This document shows, piece by piece, positions 19,810-27,444 of a stretch of DNA of 28,490 bases (its first letter is position 1; every line of letters starts with the position of its first letter). Under the pieces are notes generated by a model. That model made no database searches, had not been told where the DNA came from, and worked only from the letters and a program-made list of their open reading frames with translations. Source of the DNA: a virus; the IMG/VR virus record IMGVR_UViG_3300018414_000180, positions 1-28,490 of that record; one strand, 5' to 3'. The position numbers and the translations under genes are program-made.

Positions 19810-21573
19810 ATGCGCCTGAATCATCTTTTCATCGAGAACTTCCAGGGCCTGCGCCTGGCGAACCTGGATCTGCACGCCCCCATCACTCTGGTGGCCGGCC
19901 CGAACGGCGCCGGCAAGTCCAGCCTGCAGGAAGCAATCAACCTGGCGCTGGGCGGCCAGGCGCGGGTGGCCTTGAAGAAGGACTACAAGCAGCTGATCAC
20001 CGATGGCCAGGACAAGGCCCAGATCATCGTCAGCCACGACGACGTGGCCAGCAGCTACACCCTGCCGGCCGGCAAGGGCGACCACACCACCGCCACAGGC
20101 GACGAGTACCTGCCTTACGTTCTGCGCCCGGCCACCTTCGCCGCCCTGGACGACAAGGCCCGCCGAAAAATGCTGTTTGCCCTGACCAAGTCCAGCAGCA
20201 AACCCCAGGTTGTGGTCGACAAGTTGCTGGCCAAGGGCGCCGACGCCGGCAAGGTCGATAAAATCAAGCCGCTGCTGTTGAGCGGCTTTGCCGCTGCGCA
20301 GGACCAAGCCAAGGCATACGCCAGCGAAAGCCGCGGTGCCTGGAAGGCAACCACCGGCGAGAACTACGGCAGCGAGAAGGCCGAAGGCTGGATCGTCACC
20401 ATTCCCGCACTGCCAGACGGCGCCCCGGAGGTCACCCAGGACGACCTGGCCCAGGCTCAAGCGGACCACGCCAAAGCAGTCGAGGAAATCGGCAAGGGTG
20501 ATCAGCACCTGGGCGGCCTGCACACCCGGCGCGATGCCGCTGCAACCCACGAAACCCGGAAAGCCCAACTGCAAGAAACCTTCTCCCAGCTGGAGCGGCG
20601 CAAGGCCAAGCTTGAAGCCACCAACAAGGAGCTGGAAGGCTGGAAATCCAAGGTCAGCGAAGCGGAAGTGCAGGTGCAGGCCTACAACGGTGAAAGCCCC
20701 TGTGAGTGCCCGAGCTGCCACGTCAAGCTGAAGGTTGTCGGGCGTCTGGTCGAGCTGTTCAAAGGCAAGACCGCCGACGCGGCCAAGCTGGCCACCGCCC
20801 AGGCGGAACTCAAGAAAGCGAACGAGGCCTACAGCCTGCTGACCCGCACCCAGGTCAACGACCAGAAGGCGGTCACAGAGGCCGAACAGGCCGGCCGTGA
20901 CCTCGCCGCCCTGGACAAGTCCGCCGGCGAGCCGGTGACCGACGCAATGCTCAAGCGTGTGGAAGATGCAATACAGGTACAGCGCAAGCTGCGAGACACC
21001 GCCCACGCCAAGGTCGAAGCCATGCGCGAACGCCTCGACCTGATCGCCACAGCCACGCAGAAGGCAGCAGACGCCGCCGGCCATCATGCCGACCTCAAGG
21101 CCTGGACCCTGATTGCCGACCTGCTGGCACCCGATGGCATTCCGGGCGAGATCCTGGCCGGCGCCTTGAAGCCCTTCAATGACAGCTTGGCCAAGGGGTC
21201 ACAGGTTGCCGGCTGGCCGCTGGTACAGATCACCGCCGACATGGCGATCACCGCCGGCGGGCGCGCCTACACGTTACTGTCGGAGTCGGAGCGCTGGCGT
21301 GTCGACGCCCTGCTGGCCCTGGCCATCGCAGAGCATTCAGGCCTGCGCTTCCTGGTCCTCGACCGCTTCGACGTGCTCGACCCGCCCCCCCTGCCCGCTC
21401 GCGGTCAGCTGTTCCGCCTGCTGATGGCGGCCAACAAGGCCGGAACCCTGGACAGCGCCATTGTCTGCGGCACCTTGAAAGAGAAGCCCGCCAAGCTGCC
21501 GCCAGAAATAAACGCGGTCTGGATCGAGAACGGCATTGCCGGCGGTGACCAGCAGTTGCAGAAAGCCAGCTGA
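19810..21573 (+). CDS. SbcC/Rad50-like ATPase
   Basis: The 587-residue protein begins MRLNHLFIENFQGLRLANLD and has the Walker A motif GPNGAGKS at 30-37. Long helical segments (about 210-290 and 320-430) flank a Cys pair, CPSC, at 300-303 with an extra Cys298. This looks like the zinc hook of Rad50/SbcC. The C-terminal head has the signature-like LLSESERWRVD (489-499) and a Walker B-like FLVLDRFDVLD (514-524). The usual Asp-Glu after the strand is replaced by Asp-Arg, which may alter hydrolysis. No SbcD nuclease is adjacent, but a DnaQ-like exonuclease follows. It probably acts in phage DNA end processing. Confidence 0.85.
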   Translation: MRLNHLFIENFQGLRLANLDLHAPITLVAGPNGAGKSSLQEAINLALGGQARVALKKDYKQLITDGQDKAQIIVSHDDVASSYTLPAGKGDHTTATGDEYLPYVLRPATFAALDDKARRKMLFALTKSSSKPQVVVDKLLAKGADAGKVDKIKPLLLSGFAAAQDQAKAYASESRGAWKATTGENYGSEKAEGWIVTIPALPDGAPEVTQDDLAQAQADHAKAVEEIGKGDQHLGGLHTRRDAAATHETRKAQLQETFSQLERRKAKLEATNKELEGWKSKVSEAEVQVQAYNGESPCECPSCHVKLKVVGRLVELFKGKTADAAKLATAQAELKKANEAYSLLTRTQVNDQKAVTEAEQAGRDLAALDKSAGEPVTDAMLKRVEDAIQVQRKLRDTAHAKVEAMRERLDLIATATQKAADAAGHHADLKAWTLIADLLAPDGIPGEILAGALKPFNDSLAKGSQVAGWPLVQITADMAITAGGRAYTLLSESERWRVDALLALAIAEHSGLRFLVLDRFDVLDPPPLPARGQLFRLLMAANKAGTLDSAIVCGTLKEKPAKLPPEINAVWIENGIAGGDQQLQKAS

Positions 21574-21595
21574 CGACCAAACACGCACACCACAC

Positions 21596-21618
21596 GGCGC
21601 CTACGGGCGCCTTCTTTT
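21596..21618 (+). terminator. Intrinsic terminator after the SbcC-like gene
   Basis: GGCGCC, TACG, GGCGCC and TTCTTTT form a 6-bp GC stem with a short T tract in the gap 21574-21634. It may reduce transcription of the exonuclease and methyltransferase genes downstream. Confidence 0.68.
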
Positions 21619-21634
21619 CGCCTGGAGAAAACCA

Positions 21635-22246
21635 ATGTCCGACCTGATTTGCGTCTTCGACACCGAAACCACCGGCCTGCCCAAGTTCAAAGATCCCAGC
21701 GATCACCCCGATCAACCCCACATCGTGGATATCTGCGCCCTGCTCTACACGCCCCTGGGTGTGCTGGTTGACTCGTTCGAGGCAATGGTGCGGCCAGACG
21801 GCTGGACCATCCCAAACGACGTGTCGGTAATTCACGGCATCGACGATGTCATGGCCTTGGAACATGGGATCGACGAAGGCCTGGCCCTGGAAGGATTCAT
21901 GGATATCTGGCGGCGGGCCGGCCTGCGCGTGGCGCACAACGTTTCATTCGACGACCGCATCTTGCGGATCGGATTGAAACGCTTTTTCGGCGACGTTGCG
22001 GCCGACGAATTCAAGGCCGGACCGAAGTACTGCACCTGCCAGAACAGCACCAACCTGGTGAAGTGCCCGCCCACTGAAAAGATGATCGCCGCCGGCCGGG
22101 GCCTCCAGTTCAAGCAGCCATCCGTTGCCGAGGCCCTGCTGCATTTCACGGGTGAAGAGCTGATCGGCGGCCACCGCGCGCGACCCGATGCCGAGGCTTG
22201 CGCCCGTGTGTACTTCGCGTTGAACCCACCCGCTCAAGTTGCCTGA
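21635..22246 (+). CDS. DnaQ-like DEDDh 3'-5' exonuclease
   Basis: The 203-residue protein begins MSDLICVFDTETTGLPKFKD, giving the first acidic pair of the DEDD family (FDTETTGL). The second motif appears in VAHNVSFDDRIL and the last in HRARPDAEACARVYF, with His and Asp in the DEDDh spacing. A long insertion of cysteines and basic residues (KYCTCQNSTNLVKCPPTEKM) is unusual compared with the short DnaQ core. GGAG lies 8 bases before the ATG at 21635. It probably trims single strands during phage recombination or recycles host DNA. Confidence 0.88.
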   Translation: MSDLICVFDTETTGLPKFKDPSDHPDQPHIVDICALLYTPLGVLVDSFEAMVRPDGWTIPNDVSVIHGIDDVMALEHGIDEGLALEGFMDIWRRAGLRVAHNVSFDDRILRIGLKRFFGDVAADEFKAGPKYCTCQNSTNLVKCPPTEKMIAAGRGLQFKQPSVAEALLHFTGEELIGGHRARPDAEACARVYFALNPPAQVA

Positions 22247-22258
22247 CACGCCTTATCC

Positions 22259-22280
22259 TGCGCCGGCACTCGCCGGCGCA
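22259..22280. repeat. Perfect 9-bp inverted repeat before the methyltransferase gene
   Basis: TGCGCCGGC, ACTC, GCCGGCGCA is perfectly complementary and lies 24 bases before the methyltransferase ATG. There is no T tract. It could be an mRNA hairpin that limits readthrough or translation, or a protein-binding site. Confidence 0.6.
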
Positions 22281-22303
22281 ACTGCAAATCAAGGAACCGC
22301 CGC

Positions 22304-24097
22304 ATGATGCTCAAGCGAGTTTTTAAACACTTCCACTTCTGCTGCGGCCTCGGCGGCGGCGCCAAGGGCTTCAACCGGGCCAGGTCCGTAGTCGGCAACA
22401 TGCTGGGCACTTGGCAGTGCATCGGGGGCGTCGACGTTGACCCGGTCGGCCTGCGCGACTTCGAACGCCTCGCCGGTGTCCCGGGCACCCAACTGGACCT
22501 GTTCACCCGGGATCAATACGTTCGATTCCACGGGAAAGAGCCACCACCAGGGTGGCGCGAGGCAACAGCAGAGGACATTCGCCGGGCGGCCGGGTGTCAG
22601 CGACCCGATGCGATATTCATTTCCAGCCCCTGCAAAGGCGCTTCGGGCCTGCTGTCCGAGAAAATGAGCCTCACACCCAAATACCAAGCCCTGAACGAGC
22701 TGACGCTGCGCTGCATCTGGTTGATGGGCGAGGCCTGGCCAGATGATCCTGTGCCGTTGATCGTCTTCGAAAACGTGCCACGGCTCGCTACCCGCGGACG
22801 GCACCTGCTGGACCAGATCAACAAGCTGCTGAGCCACTACGGCTATGCCTCGGCTGAAACCACCCACGACTGCGGCGTCATCGGCGGCCTGGCCCAGAGT
22901 CGCAAGCGGTTCCTGCTGGTGGCCCGCCACATCGAGAAGGTGCCGCCCTTCCTGTACGAGCCTGAGAAAAAGTCGCTCAAGTCAGTGGGTTCGATCCTTG
23001 GCCGCATGCCGATGGCCGGAGATATTGAGGCCGCGGGGCCCATGCACCGCGTGCCGTCACTGCACTGGAAAACCTGGGTGCGCTTGGCGCTGGTCCAGGC
23101 CGGCAAGGACTGGCGCAGCCTGAATGACCTGGCCATCGAGGGCGGGTATCTGCGCGACTTCGTGATAGTGCCCGAGGCTTACGGCGGCTATCTGGGGGTG
23201 AATAAGTGGGACGACTCAATGGGCGTTGTCGCCGGCCGGAGCCGGCCAACCAATGGCGCGTTCTCTGTGGCAGATCCACGGGCCAGGGACGGCGCCCTGC
23301 AATACCAGCAGTACGGCGTGCGGCGCTGGGATGAAACCAGCGGCGCGGTGATCGGCGTCAAGTCGCCCGGGCAAGGGACGTTCAGCGTTGCCGACCCTCG
23401 ACCTGCAGGTGTTCGACACAACAACGTGTACCGCGTCTGCAAGATGGACGGCCCCGCCGGCACAGTCACCGGCGGCCAGTCCCCAAGCGCCGGCGGCCAA
23501 TGCATTGCAGACCCTCGGCGCCCGGGCGAAGGCTTTGGCAAGTACCTGGTGACGCCTTGGAACCAAGCGGCCGGCACTGTGATTGCCGGCAGCACCACCG
23601 GACAGGGGGCATTTGCTGTTCAAGACCCAATGCCCGGCATGAAGCGGGTGAAGGGAGACGCCTACCTGACCGGCGGCCATTACGGGGTTGTCGACTGGAA
23701 CGGCCAGGCCGGAGCTGTTTCGGCGAGCGCACGCCAGGATAACGGTCGCTGGTCCGTCGCAGATCCGCGTATGCCAGAGCCCAGTGAAAAGCTCACCTGC
23801 GTAATCGAAAGCCTCGATGGCACCTGGCATCGCCCCTTCACCACACTGGAGCTGGCCGCCCTGCAGAGTCTGGTCGAGCCCGAGGAATGGCTTGAGCTGG
23901 ACGGCCTGAGCGACCAGGCCTGGCGGGAGCGAATCGGTAACGCAGTCCCACCAGCAGCGGCCGAAGCGATCGCCCAGGTCATGGGCACCACGCTCCTCCT
24001 GGCCGAGGCCGGCGAGACGTTCATGCTCAACAGCATGCCGGTCTGGGTTCAGCCCGTAGCGATCGCGCTCAGCCTGGCCCAGCAAGAAAACCAATAG
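22304..24097 (+). CDS. Large C5-cytosine DNA methyltransferase with tandem repeats
   Basis: The 597-residue protein has the ordered motifs of C5-cytosine methylases. These are the SAM-binding loop FCCGLGGGAKGF (12-23), the catalytic Cys110 in ISSPCKG, Glu156-Asn157-Val158 in VFENVPR, the QSRKR motif (198-202) and the C-terminal RIGNAVPP (543-550). Between the catalytic and C-terminal parts, where the target-recognition domain lies, there are five repeats of about 30-45 residues (roughly 298-490). Each has an aromatic/W-D start, a GAV/GTV core and an end like FSVADPR. AAGGA 8 bases upstream supports the first ATG. It likely modifies phage DNA against host restriction; no partner restriction enzyme is visible. 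Confidence 0.9.
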   Translation: MMLKRVFKHFHFCCGLGGGAKGFNRARSVVGNMLGTWQCIGGVDVDPVGLRDFERLAGVPGTQLDLFTRDQYVRFHGKEPPPGWREATAEDIRRAAGCQRPDAIFISSPCKGASGLLSEKMSLTPKYQALNELTLRCIWLMGEAWPDDPVPLIVFENVPRLATRGRHLLDQINKLLSHYGYASAETTHDCGVIGGLAQSRKRFLLVARHIEKVPPFLYEPEKKSLKSVGSILGRMPMAGDIEAAGPMHRVPSLHWKTWVRLALVQAGKDWRSLNDLAIEGGYLRDFVIVPEAYGGYLGVNKWDDSMGVVAGRSRPTNGAFSVADPRARDGALQYQQYGVRRWDETSGAVIGVKSPGQGTFSVADPRPAGVRHNNVYRVCKMDGPAGTVTGGQSPSAGGQCIADPRRPGEGFGKYLVTPWNQAAGTVIAGSTTGQGAFAVQDPMPGMKRVKGDAYLTGGHYGVVDWNGQAGAVSASARQDNGRWSVADPRMPEPSEKLTCVIESLDGTWHRPFTTLELAALQSLVEPEEWLELDGLSDQAWRERIGNAVPPAAAEAIAQVMGTTLLLAEAGETFMLNSMPVWVQPVAIALSLAQQENQ

Positions 24098-24113
24098 CCT
24101 CCCGAGGTACACC

Positions 24114-24242
24114 ATGAACCCAACAGCACAGCGGGCGCTTGACCGTGCCCGCGAAAAGCCAGCGTCCGCCCTGCTCCCGCCGATCCTGGCCAACCCGCCA
24201 CTGCCAGAGATCGTGATCACCGGCCTCATCAACCGCGAATGA
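24114..24242 (+). CDS. Small hypothetical protein after the methyltransferase
   Basis: The 42-residue frame reads MNPTAQRALDRAREKPASAL, LPPILANPPLPEIVITGLIN and RE. GAGG lies 6 bases before the ATG, and it starts 16 bases after the methyltransferase stop, so it is probably the last gene of the left operon. It is GC-rich like the phage backbone. No family is recognised. Confidence 0.6.
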   Translation: MNPTAQRALDRAREKPASALLPPILANPPLPEIVITGLINRE

Positions 24243-24447
24243 GAACTACCTGTACGCCTCATACCTTCGGCGCAACCGGGGCTAGGACAAAAACAGAACT
24301 AGTCTCAACGCCGTGTCCAGTTCATCTCGTCCTGATCTATCAGGCATGCCCCCATCTGCTAGCGGAGCTGAAAAAACAATCACGCTGAAGTACTATCGTA
24401 GTAGTGTTTCAAAAAGCGATATCAATTCAATCTTCAAAGGATGAAGC
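24243..24447. other. Junction between phage backbone and AT-rich cargo
   Basis: No gene is seen here. Base composition falls from the GC-rich backbone to AT-rich sequence within this stretch, mostly after about 24360. Short inverted repeats occur: CCTGA/TCAGG at 24334-24347 and TACTA/TAGTA at about 24392-24404, the second in a likely promoter region for the protease gene. I could not identify a convincing sigma70 promoter. Confidence 0.5.
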
Positions 24448-25425
24448 ATGAACGAGAGAGAGCGCTACTCAAGACTCGAACCACTTTCAATAAAAAAACA
24501 AATATACCTAGCTAGAGAGGCATGCAGTTACTTCTCCCCATTAAACTACCCAGAGGCATGCAGAGAAAAAGGAGAAAAAATCGGCAACACCATAAAATCA
24601 CTGTCAATCACTGACTTTATGACCCACTTATCCTCAAATAAAAAGCTTGAAGAGCCGTTCAAATACTACTTCAGGATAAAGCAACTTCTTGACTCGCTTC
24701 ACCAAGCTGGAATTTTGACCAGCACGTCCCATCAATCTTATATTTTCATTAAAGAATACACTAAAATAGAAGAAAAATTTTCGCTCTGGCTAGCTCCCGC
24801 ACTAGGCCCTAAATTTATAAAGTACATTTATGAAACCTCAACAATACATATAACCGGAAAAACCGATAAAAATGACGCTCATGCCGGAACAGGAATATTA
24901 GTTAACAATACGCAGATAATTACATGTGCGCACGTTATTAACGACATGATTCTGGACACAGAGCAGATAGTTAATGGAGCATCTCGAAAAGTACTAAAAA
25001 AAGAAGTACATCCCAAAATTGATGTTGGATTAATTACACTAGCCGACCATACGGACCAGCCTTTACCACCAGTAGCGTTCCGTGACCCAGAAATTGCAGA
25101 GCGCGTACATACACTTGGCTACCCTAGAATACCACTTTCTCGGGAACCAGCATTAATAATGCAAAGTGGCGAGGTTGTTTCCGAAAAAATAAAAACAATA
25201 CCTGGTGACGATGTTTTTTTGTATTCCGCTATCGCCCGCCCTGGCAATAGTGGAGGACCAATTATCTCAGAAAGCGGCCACATTGTTGGGATTGTCTCTC
25301 AAGATCTATCGAATAAAGACTCACAAGATGCTCCGTTCTACGCAGGAGTACCGACATCTCTCATTCAGCAGGCGCTACTCGACCTTGAATCAGGAATACA
25401 GCTACCAATCGAAAATTACCAATAG
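24448..25425 (+). CDS. Intracellular trypsin-like serine protease (cargo gene)
   Basis: The 325-residue protein has a chymotrypsin-fold protease domain from about residue 130. His162 stands in ITCAHVIN, Asp192 in KIDVGLI and Ser268 in ARPGNSGGPI, a full catalytic triad in the order seen in HtrA/trypsin_2 peptidases. There is no signal peptide or membrane anchor and no PDZ domain, so it should act in the cytoplasm. Residues 1-125 are helical and unassigned; LLDSLHQAGILTSTSHQSYI could be a small winged helix or adaptor domain. AAAGGA 6 bases upstream fixes the ATG. AT-rich codons contrast with the backbone. It converges on an ATPase gene. A defence effector role is inferred. Confidence 0.88.
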   Translation: MNERERYSRLEPLSIKKQIYLAREACSYFSPLNYPEACREKGEKIGNTIKSLSITDFMTHLSSNKKLEEPFKYYFRIKQLLDSLHQAGILTSTSHQSYIFIKEYTKIEEKFSLWLAPALGPKFIKYIYETSTIHITGKTDKNDAHAGTGILVNNTQIITCAHVINDMILDTEQIVNGASRKVLKKEVHPKIDVGLITLADHTDQPLPPVAFRDPEIAERVHTLGYPRIPLSREPALIMQSGEVVSEKIKTIPGDDVFLYSAIARPGNSGGPIISESGHIVGIVSQDLSNKDSQDAPFYAGVPTSLIQQALLDLESGIQLPIENYQ

Positions 25426-25437
25426 TTGAACTACTTC

Positions 25438-25462
25438 GAGCTGCCTCAACAGGAGGCAGCTC
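25438..25462 (+). terminator. Strong hairpin after the protease gene
   Basis: GAGCTGCCTC and GAGGCAGCTC form a perfect 10-bp stem with a 5-base loop, 12 bases after the protease stop. No clear T tract follows, so termination efficiency is uncertain, but position suggests a transcript end. Confidence 0.55.
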
Positions 25463-25635
25463 TATTGCAGCTACCTACGGGAGTGCCTGAGAGCTTGGAC
25501 GACATCACGGCCCGCATCAAATAGCTCGGGAGCTCTGGACTTGGATAGAAGGACATAGGCAGGGCGAACGCCTGAAACAGTGCCGCGGCGCAACGCAGGC
25601 AGCGCTCAGACAAATCTGCAACGAGGCTGCCATAA
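25463..25635. other. GC-rich remnant between the two cargo genes
   Basis: This stretch is clearly more GC-rich than either flanking gene. One plus-strand frame stays open for more than 50 codons from about 25493, with no good start or ribosome site (it includes ELWTWIEGHRQGERLKQCRG). It may be a decayed fragment of an older phage or mobile gene. I cannot name a parent gene. Confidence 0.4.
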
Positions 25636-25652
25636 AACGTCTCCTAGACGTT
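25636..25652. terminator. Hairpin between the convergent cargo genes, possibly bidirectional
   Basis: AACGTCT, CCT and AGACGTT form a perfect 7-bp stem just past the ATPase stop codon. On the plus strand a run of seven T residues follows six bases later; on the minus strand TTTTA follows. It is probably the end of the ATPase transcript and may also stop the protease transcript. Confidence 0.55.
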
Positions 25653-25655
25653 GAG

Positions 25656-26894
25656 CTATTTTTTTGGACGAGAGCCAAACAACTTGATCCATAGGGCAAA
25701 GCCGCGTTGCTGTAGTCGATACTCACCTATTTTTGATGGATTCTTAAGAATTATTTTCCTTGAAGTAAGAGCTTTAAGCGCATCAGTCAATGTCTGATCA
25801 TCACCTGTAAACTTATGCCGAATGTCACTTTTCTTAATCCAATCACTCATATTTTCGGCCATAATCATCAACACCTGCCGATACTCATCAGACTTAATTT
25901 TAGAATGATAATCTGTCGCATAATAACGTGACCCAATAGAGTCAAGCGCCCCACCTTCTTTGAAAGCCCCTTCAAGAACATCATCGGCCGAAATCTCGCC
26001 ATCTGAATTATGTTCATACGCAGAGTGAGCAAACTGCTGAATAAAGTGAGGATATCCCTCAGACAAATTAGCGACGTGATCCTTTGCATAATCGCCCATC
26101 GCAGTCTGTTCATTATTTATTTTATTTCCCTCAGCAATCCCTCGATCAAGGACATACTTTGTATCCGCAAAGCTTAATTCTTTAACACTAAGGTGATTGA
26201 AAATCCTGATTGATGACTCGTGTGACTTCGCCAACTTCTCTACAATATCCGGCAACCCTGCCACTACAAACATGACTCGCTCACAACCATGCTGCTGAAG
26301 CATTTCTGTAACAGCTTTAAAAAAGTAGCCTACATGTAGACTCGGACTCGCATTGTCAGCCTCATCAATAATAAACACTATCCCATCCTTGGATAACTCA
26401 CCTTTTTCCGGATTGGATATACGATTACAAGTTTGAGTTAGTGAATATGCAAAATCATCAATAACAATATCAGCATCATCAATCACTTCGGCCTTTTCCA
26501 AGCCGGAGTCCATCAGCTTTAAACGCTGAACAAAAGACCAAGTATCGGCAAGAAACTTCCTGACTGTTTCTGTCTTCCCCAACTCACGACTAATACTTTT
26601 CTCTATCAACCGAATCAGAGTGAGCAAGCTAGTACGTTCGGAAACGATCACATTTACAGCAATAAAATTAAAAGTGCCGAGACCACTCGGAATATCACCA
26701 ACCGCAAGATGCCTCAACAAATTCATTAGCGACGATTTACCGATACCGCGCTCACCAGTAATCAATACATTTGATGGAAATCCATTTTTTGTTTGAAGCA
26801 ACGCTTTCTCAAGAGCACGTATTTCCTTTACGCGCCCAGCGAACATACCACTACTGACTGGACTATTTGGTTTAAACGGATTGATTTTACTCAT
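25656..26894 (-). CDS. Orc1/AAA_16-type ATPase with C-terminal winged helix (cargo gene)
   Basis: The 412-residue protein starts MSKINPFKPNSPVSSGMFAG and has the FAGR..EI..L start of Orc1/Cdc6-like AAA ATPases. Walker A is GERGIGKS (47-54), Walker B IVFIIDEAD (172-180), and a sensor-1-like strand follows (MFVVAGLP, 208-215). A lid region with LSEGYPHFIQQFAHSAYE (277-294) completes the ATPase. Residues 335-412 resemble a winged helix (DALKALTSRKIILKNPSKIG). AGGGA 7 bases before the ATG supports the start. Codon use is AT-rich, as in the convergent protease gene. ATPases of this type act as switches or sensors; a sensor or regulator role here is inferred. Confidence 0.87.
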   Translation of the reverse strand: MSKINPFKPNSPVSSGMFAGRVKEIRALEKALLQTKNGFPSNVLITGERGIGKSSLMNLLRHLAVGDIPSGLGTFNFIAVNVIVSERTSLLTLIRLIEKSISRELGKTETVRKFLADTWSFVQRLKLMDSGLEKAEVIDDADIVIDDFAYSLTQTCNRISNPEKGELSKDGIVFIIDEADNASPSLHVGYFFKAVTEMLQQHGCERVMFVVAGLPDIVEKLAKSHESSIRIFNHLSVKELSFADTKYVLDRGIAEGNKINNEQTAMGDYAKDHVANLSEGYPHFIQQFAHSAYEHNSDGEISADDVLEGAFKEGGALDSIGSRYYATDYHSKIKSDEYRQVLMIMAENMSDWIKKSDIRHKFTGDDQTLTDALKALTSRKIILKNPSKIGEYRLQQRGFALWIKLFGSRPKK

Positions 26895-26928
26895 TAACTG
26901 TTCCCTGAAATCCCCTAAAAGACAACTG

Positions 26929-26964
26929 AGCGACTGCTGTTTACTGAAGGAAACAGCAGTCGCT
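26929..26964. repeat. Perfect 14-bp inverted repeat upstream of the ATPase gene
   Basis: AGCGACTGCTGTTT and AAACAGCAGTCGCT are exact reverse complements separated by 8 bases. It lies 34 bases before the ATPase start codon and near the right edge of the AT-rich segment. It may act as an operator, an mRNA 5' hairpin or a boundary terminator; no adjacent T tract is present. Confidence 0.75.
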
Positions 26965-26970
26965 ACTTCA

Positions 26971-26988
26971 TGTTTTCACCCGAAAACA
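26971..26988. repeat. Second inverted repeat at the cargo boundary
   Basis: TGTTTTC, ACCC, GAAAACA is a perfect 7-bp inverted repeat 6 bases beyond the 14-bp repeat. Its form is also that of a repressor operator. It is in the likely promoter zone of the ATPase gene. Confidence 0.6.
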
Positions 26989-27102
26989 CTAGAAGACCAC
27001 GCTTACGCGGTAACCATGCCATAGCGCTCCCTCGCAGCGCCATAGGCCATTTCTTCCCTTCAACAATCGGAAAGCCTGCAGCTCTGCGGGCGGGATCGAC
27101 GC

Positions 27103-27444
27103 ATGTCCGAGAAAGACGAACTACCCGAAACGTACCCCTTCGACAAAGTGCCCGAGAAGCGTATGGCGCAACTCGTTGGCACCACCCCCCGCGCACTCGA
27201 AAGCAAGCGGGCCCGCGGGATCATCCCCGAAGGCGTCTGGAACAAGATCGACAACCGCATTTTTTACAGCATCAGGAGATACGAGGCATGGCAAGAAAGC
27301 CAATGGGACTGCCCACAGGAGTTGAATTCGCTGGTGATTCAATCCGAATTCGATTCACTTGGAAGCGTCGGCGCTGCGAAACACTCCCCTACCCTCAAAC
27401 GGCCAAGGGGATCAAAGCGGCCGCAGACCTCCGTGCTCACGTAA
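27103..27444 (+). CDS. xis: Excisionase-like DNA-binding protein
   Basis: The frame of 113 codons begins MSEKDELPETYPFDKVPEKR. Its core MAQLVGTTPRALESKRARGI followed by IPEGVWNKIDNRIFYSIRRY and EAWQE has the small winged-helix layout of phage excisionases (helix-turn-helix, a wing with I..R.F, and a terminal helix with Y..W). The last 45 codons overlap integrase in another frame and look unstructured (PTLKRPRGSKRPQTSVLT). It lies directly before int, as expected for a directionality factor that tilts the reaction toward excision. The start has weak upstream ribosome binding, but no better ATG is present. Confidence 0.78.
   Translation: MSEKDELPETYPFDKVPEKRMAQLVGTTPRALESKRARGIIPEGVWNKIDNRIFYSIRRYEAWQESQWDCPQELNSLVIQSEFDSLGSVGAAKHSPTLKRPRGSKRPQTSVLT

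Noticed and set aside
18859-21087. A 742-codon open frame on the minus strand opposite the FtsK-gamma and SbcC-like genes.
   Set aside because: It is the antisense shadow of two well-supported plus-strand genes in GC-rich DNA. Its translation is Leu/Val/Gly-rich without domains.
23216-24262. A 348-codon minus-strand frame opposite the methyltransferase.
   Set aside because: It lies antisense to conserved methyltransferase motifs and shows no protein-like features of its own.
24448-26894. Interpreting the two cargo genes as a toxin-antitoxin pair.
   Set aside because: The genes are convergent rather than in one operon, both products are large, and neither resembles a known antitoxin or toxin family.
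26970-27287. Upstream extension of the integrase frame to 26970.
   Set aside because: The ATG at 27288 has a good ribosome site and matches the family start. The extension overlaps xis and has no protein-like character.
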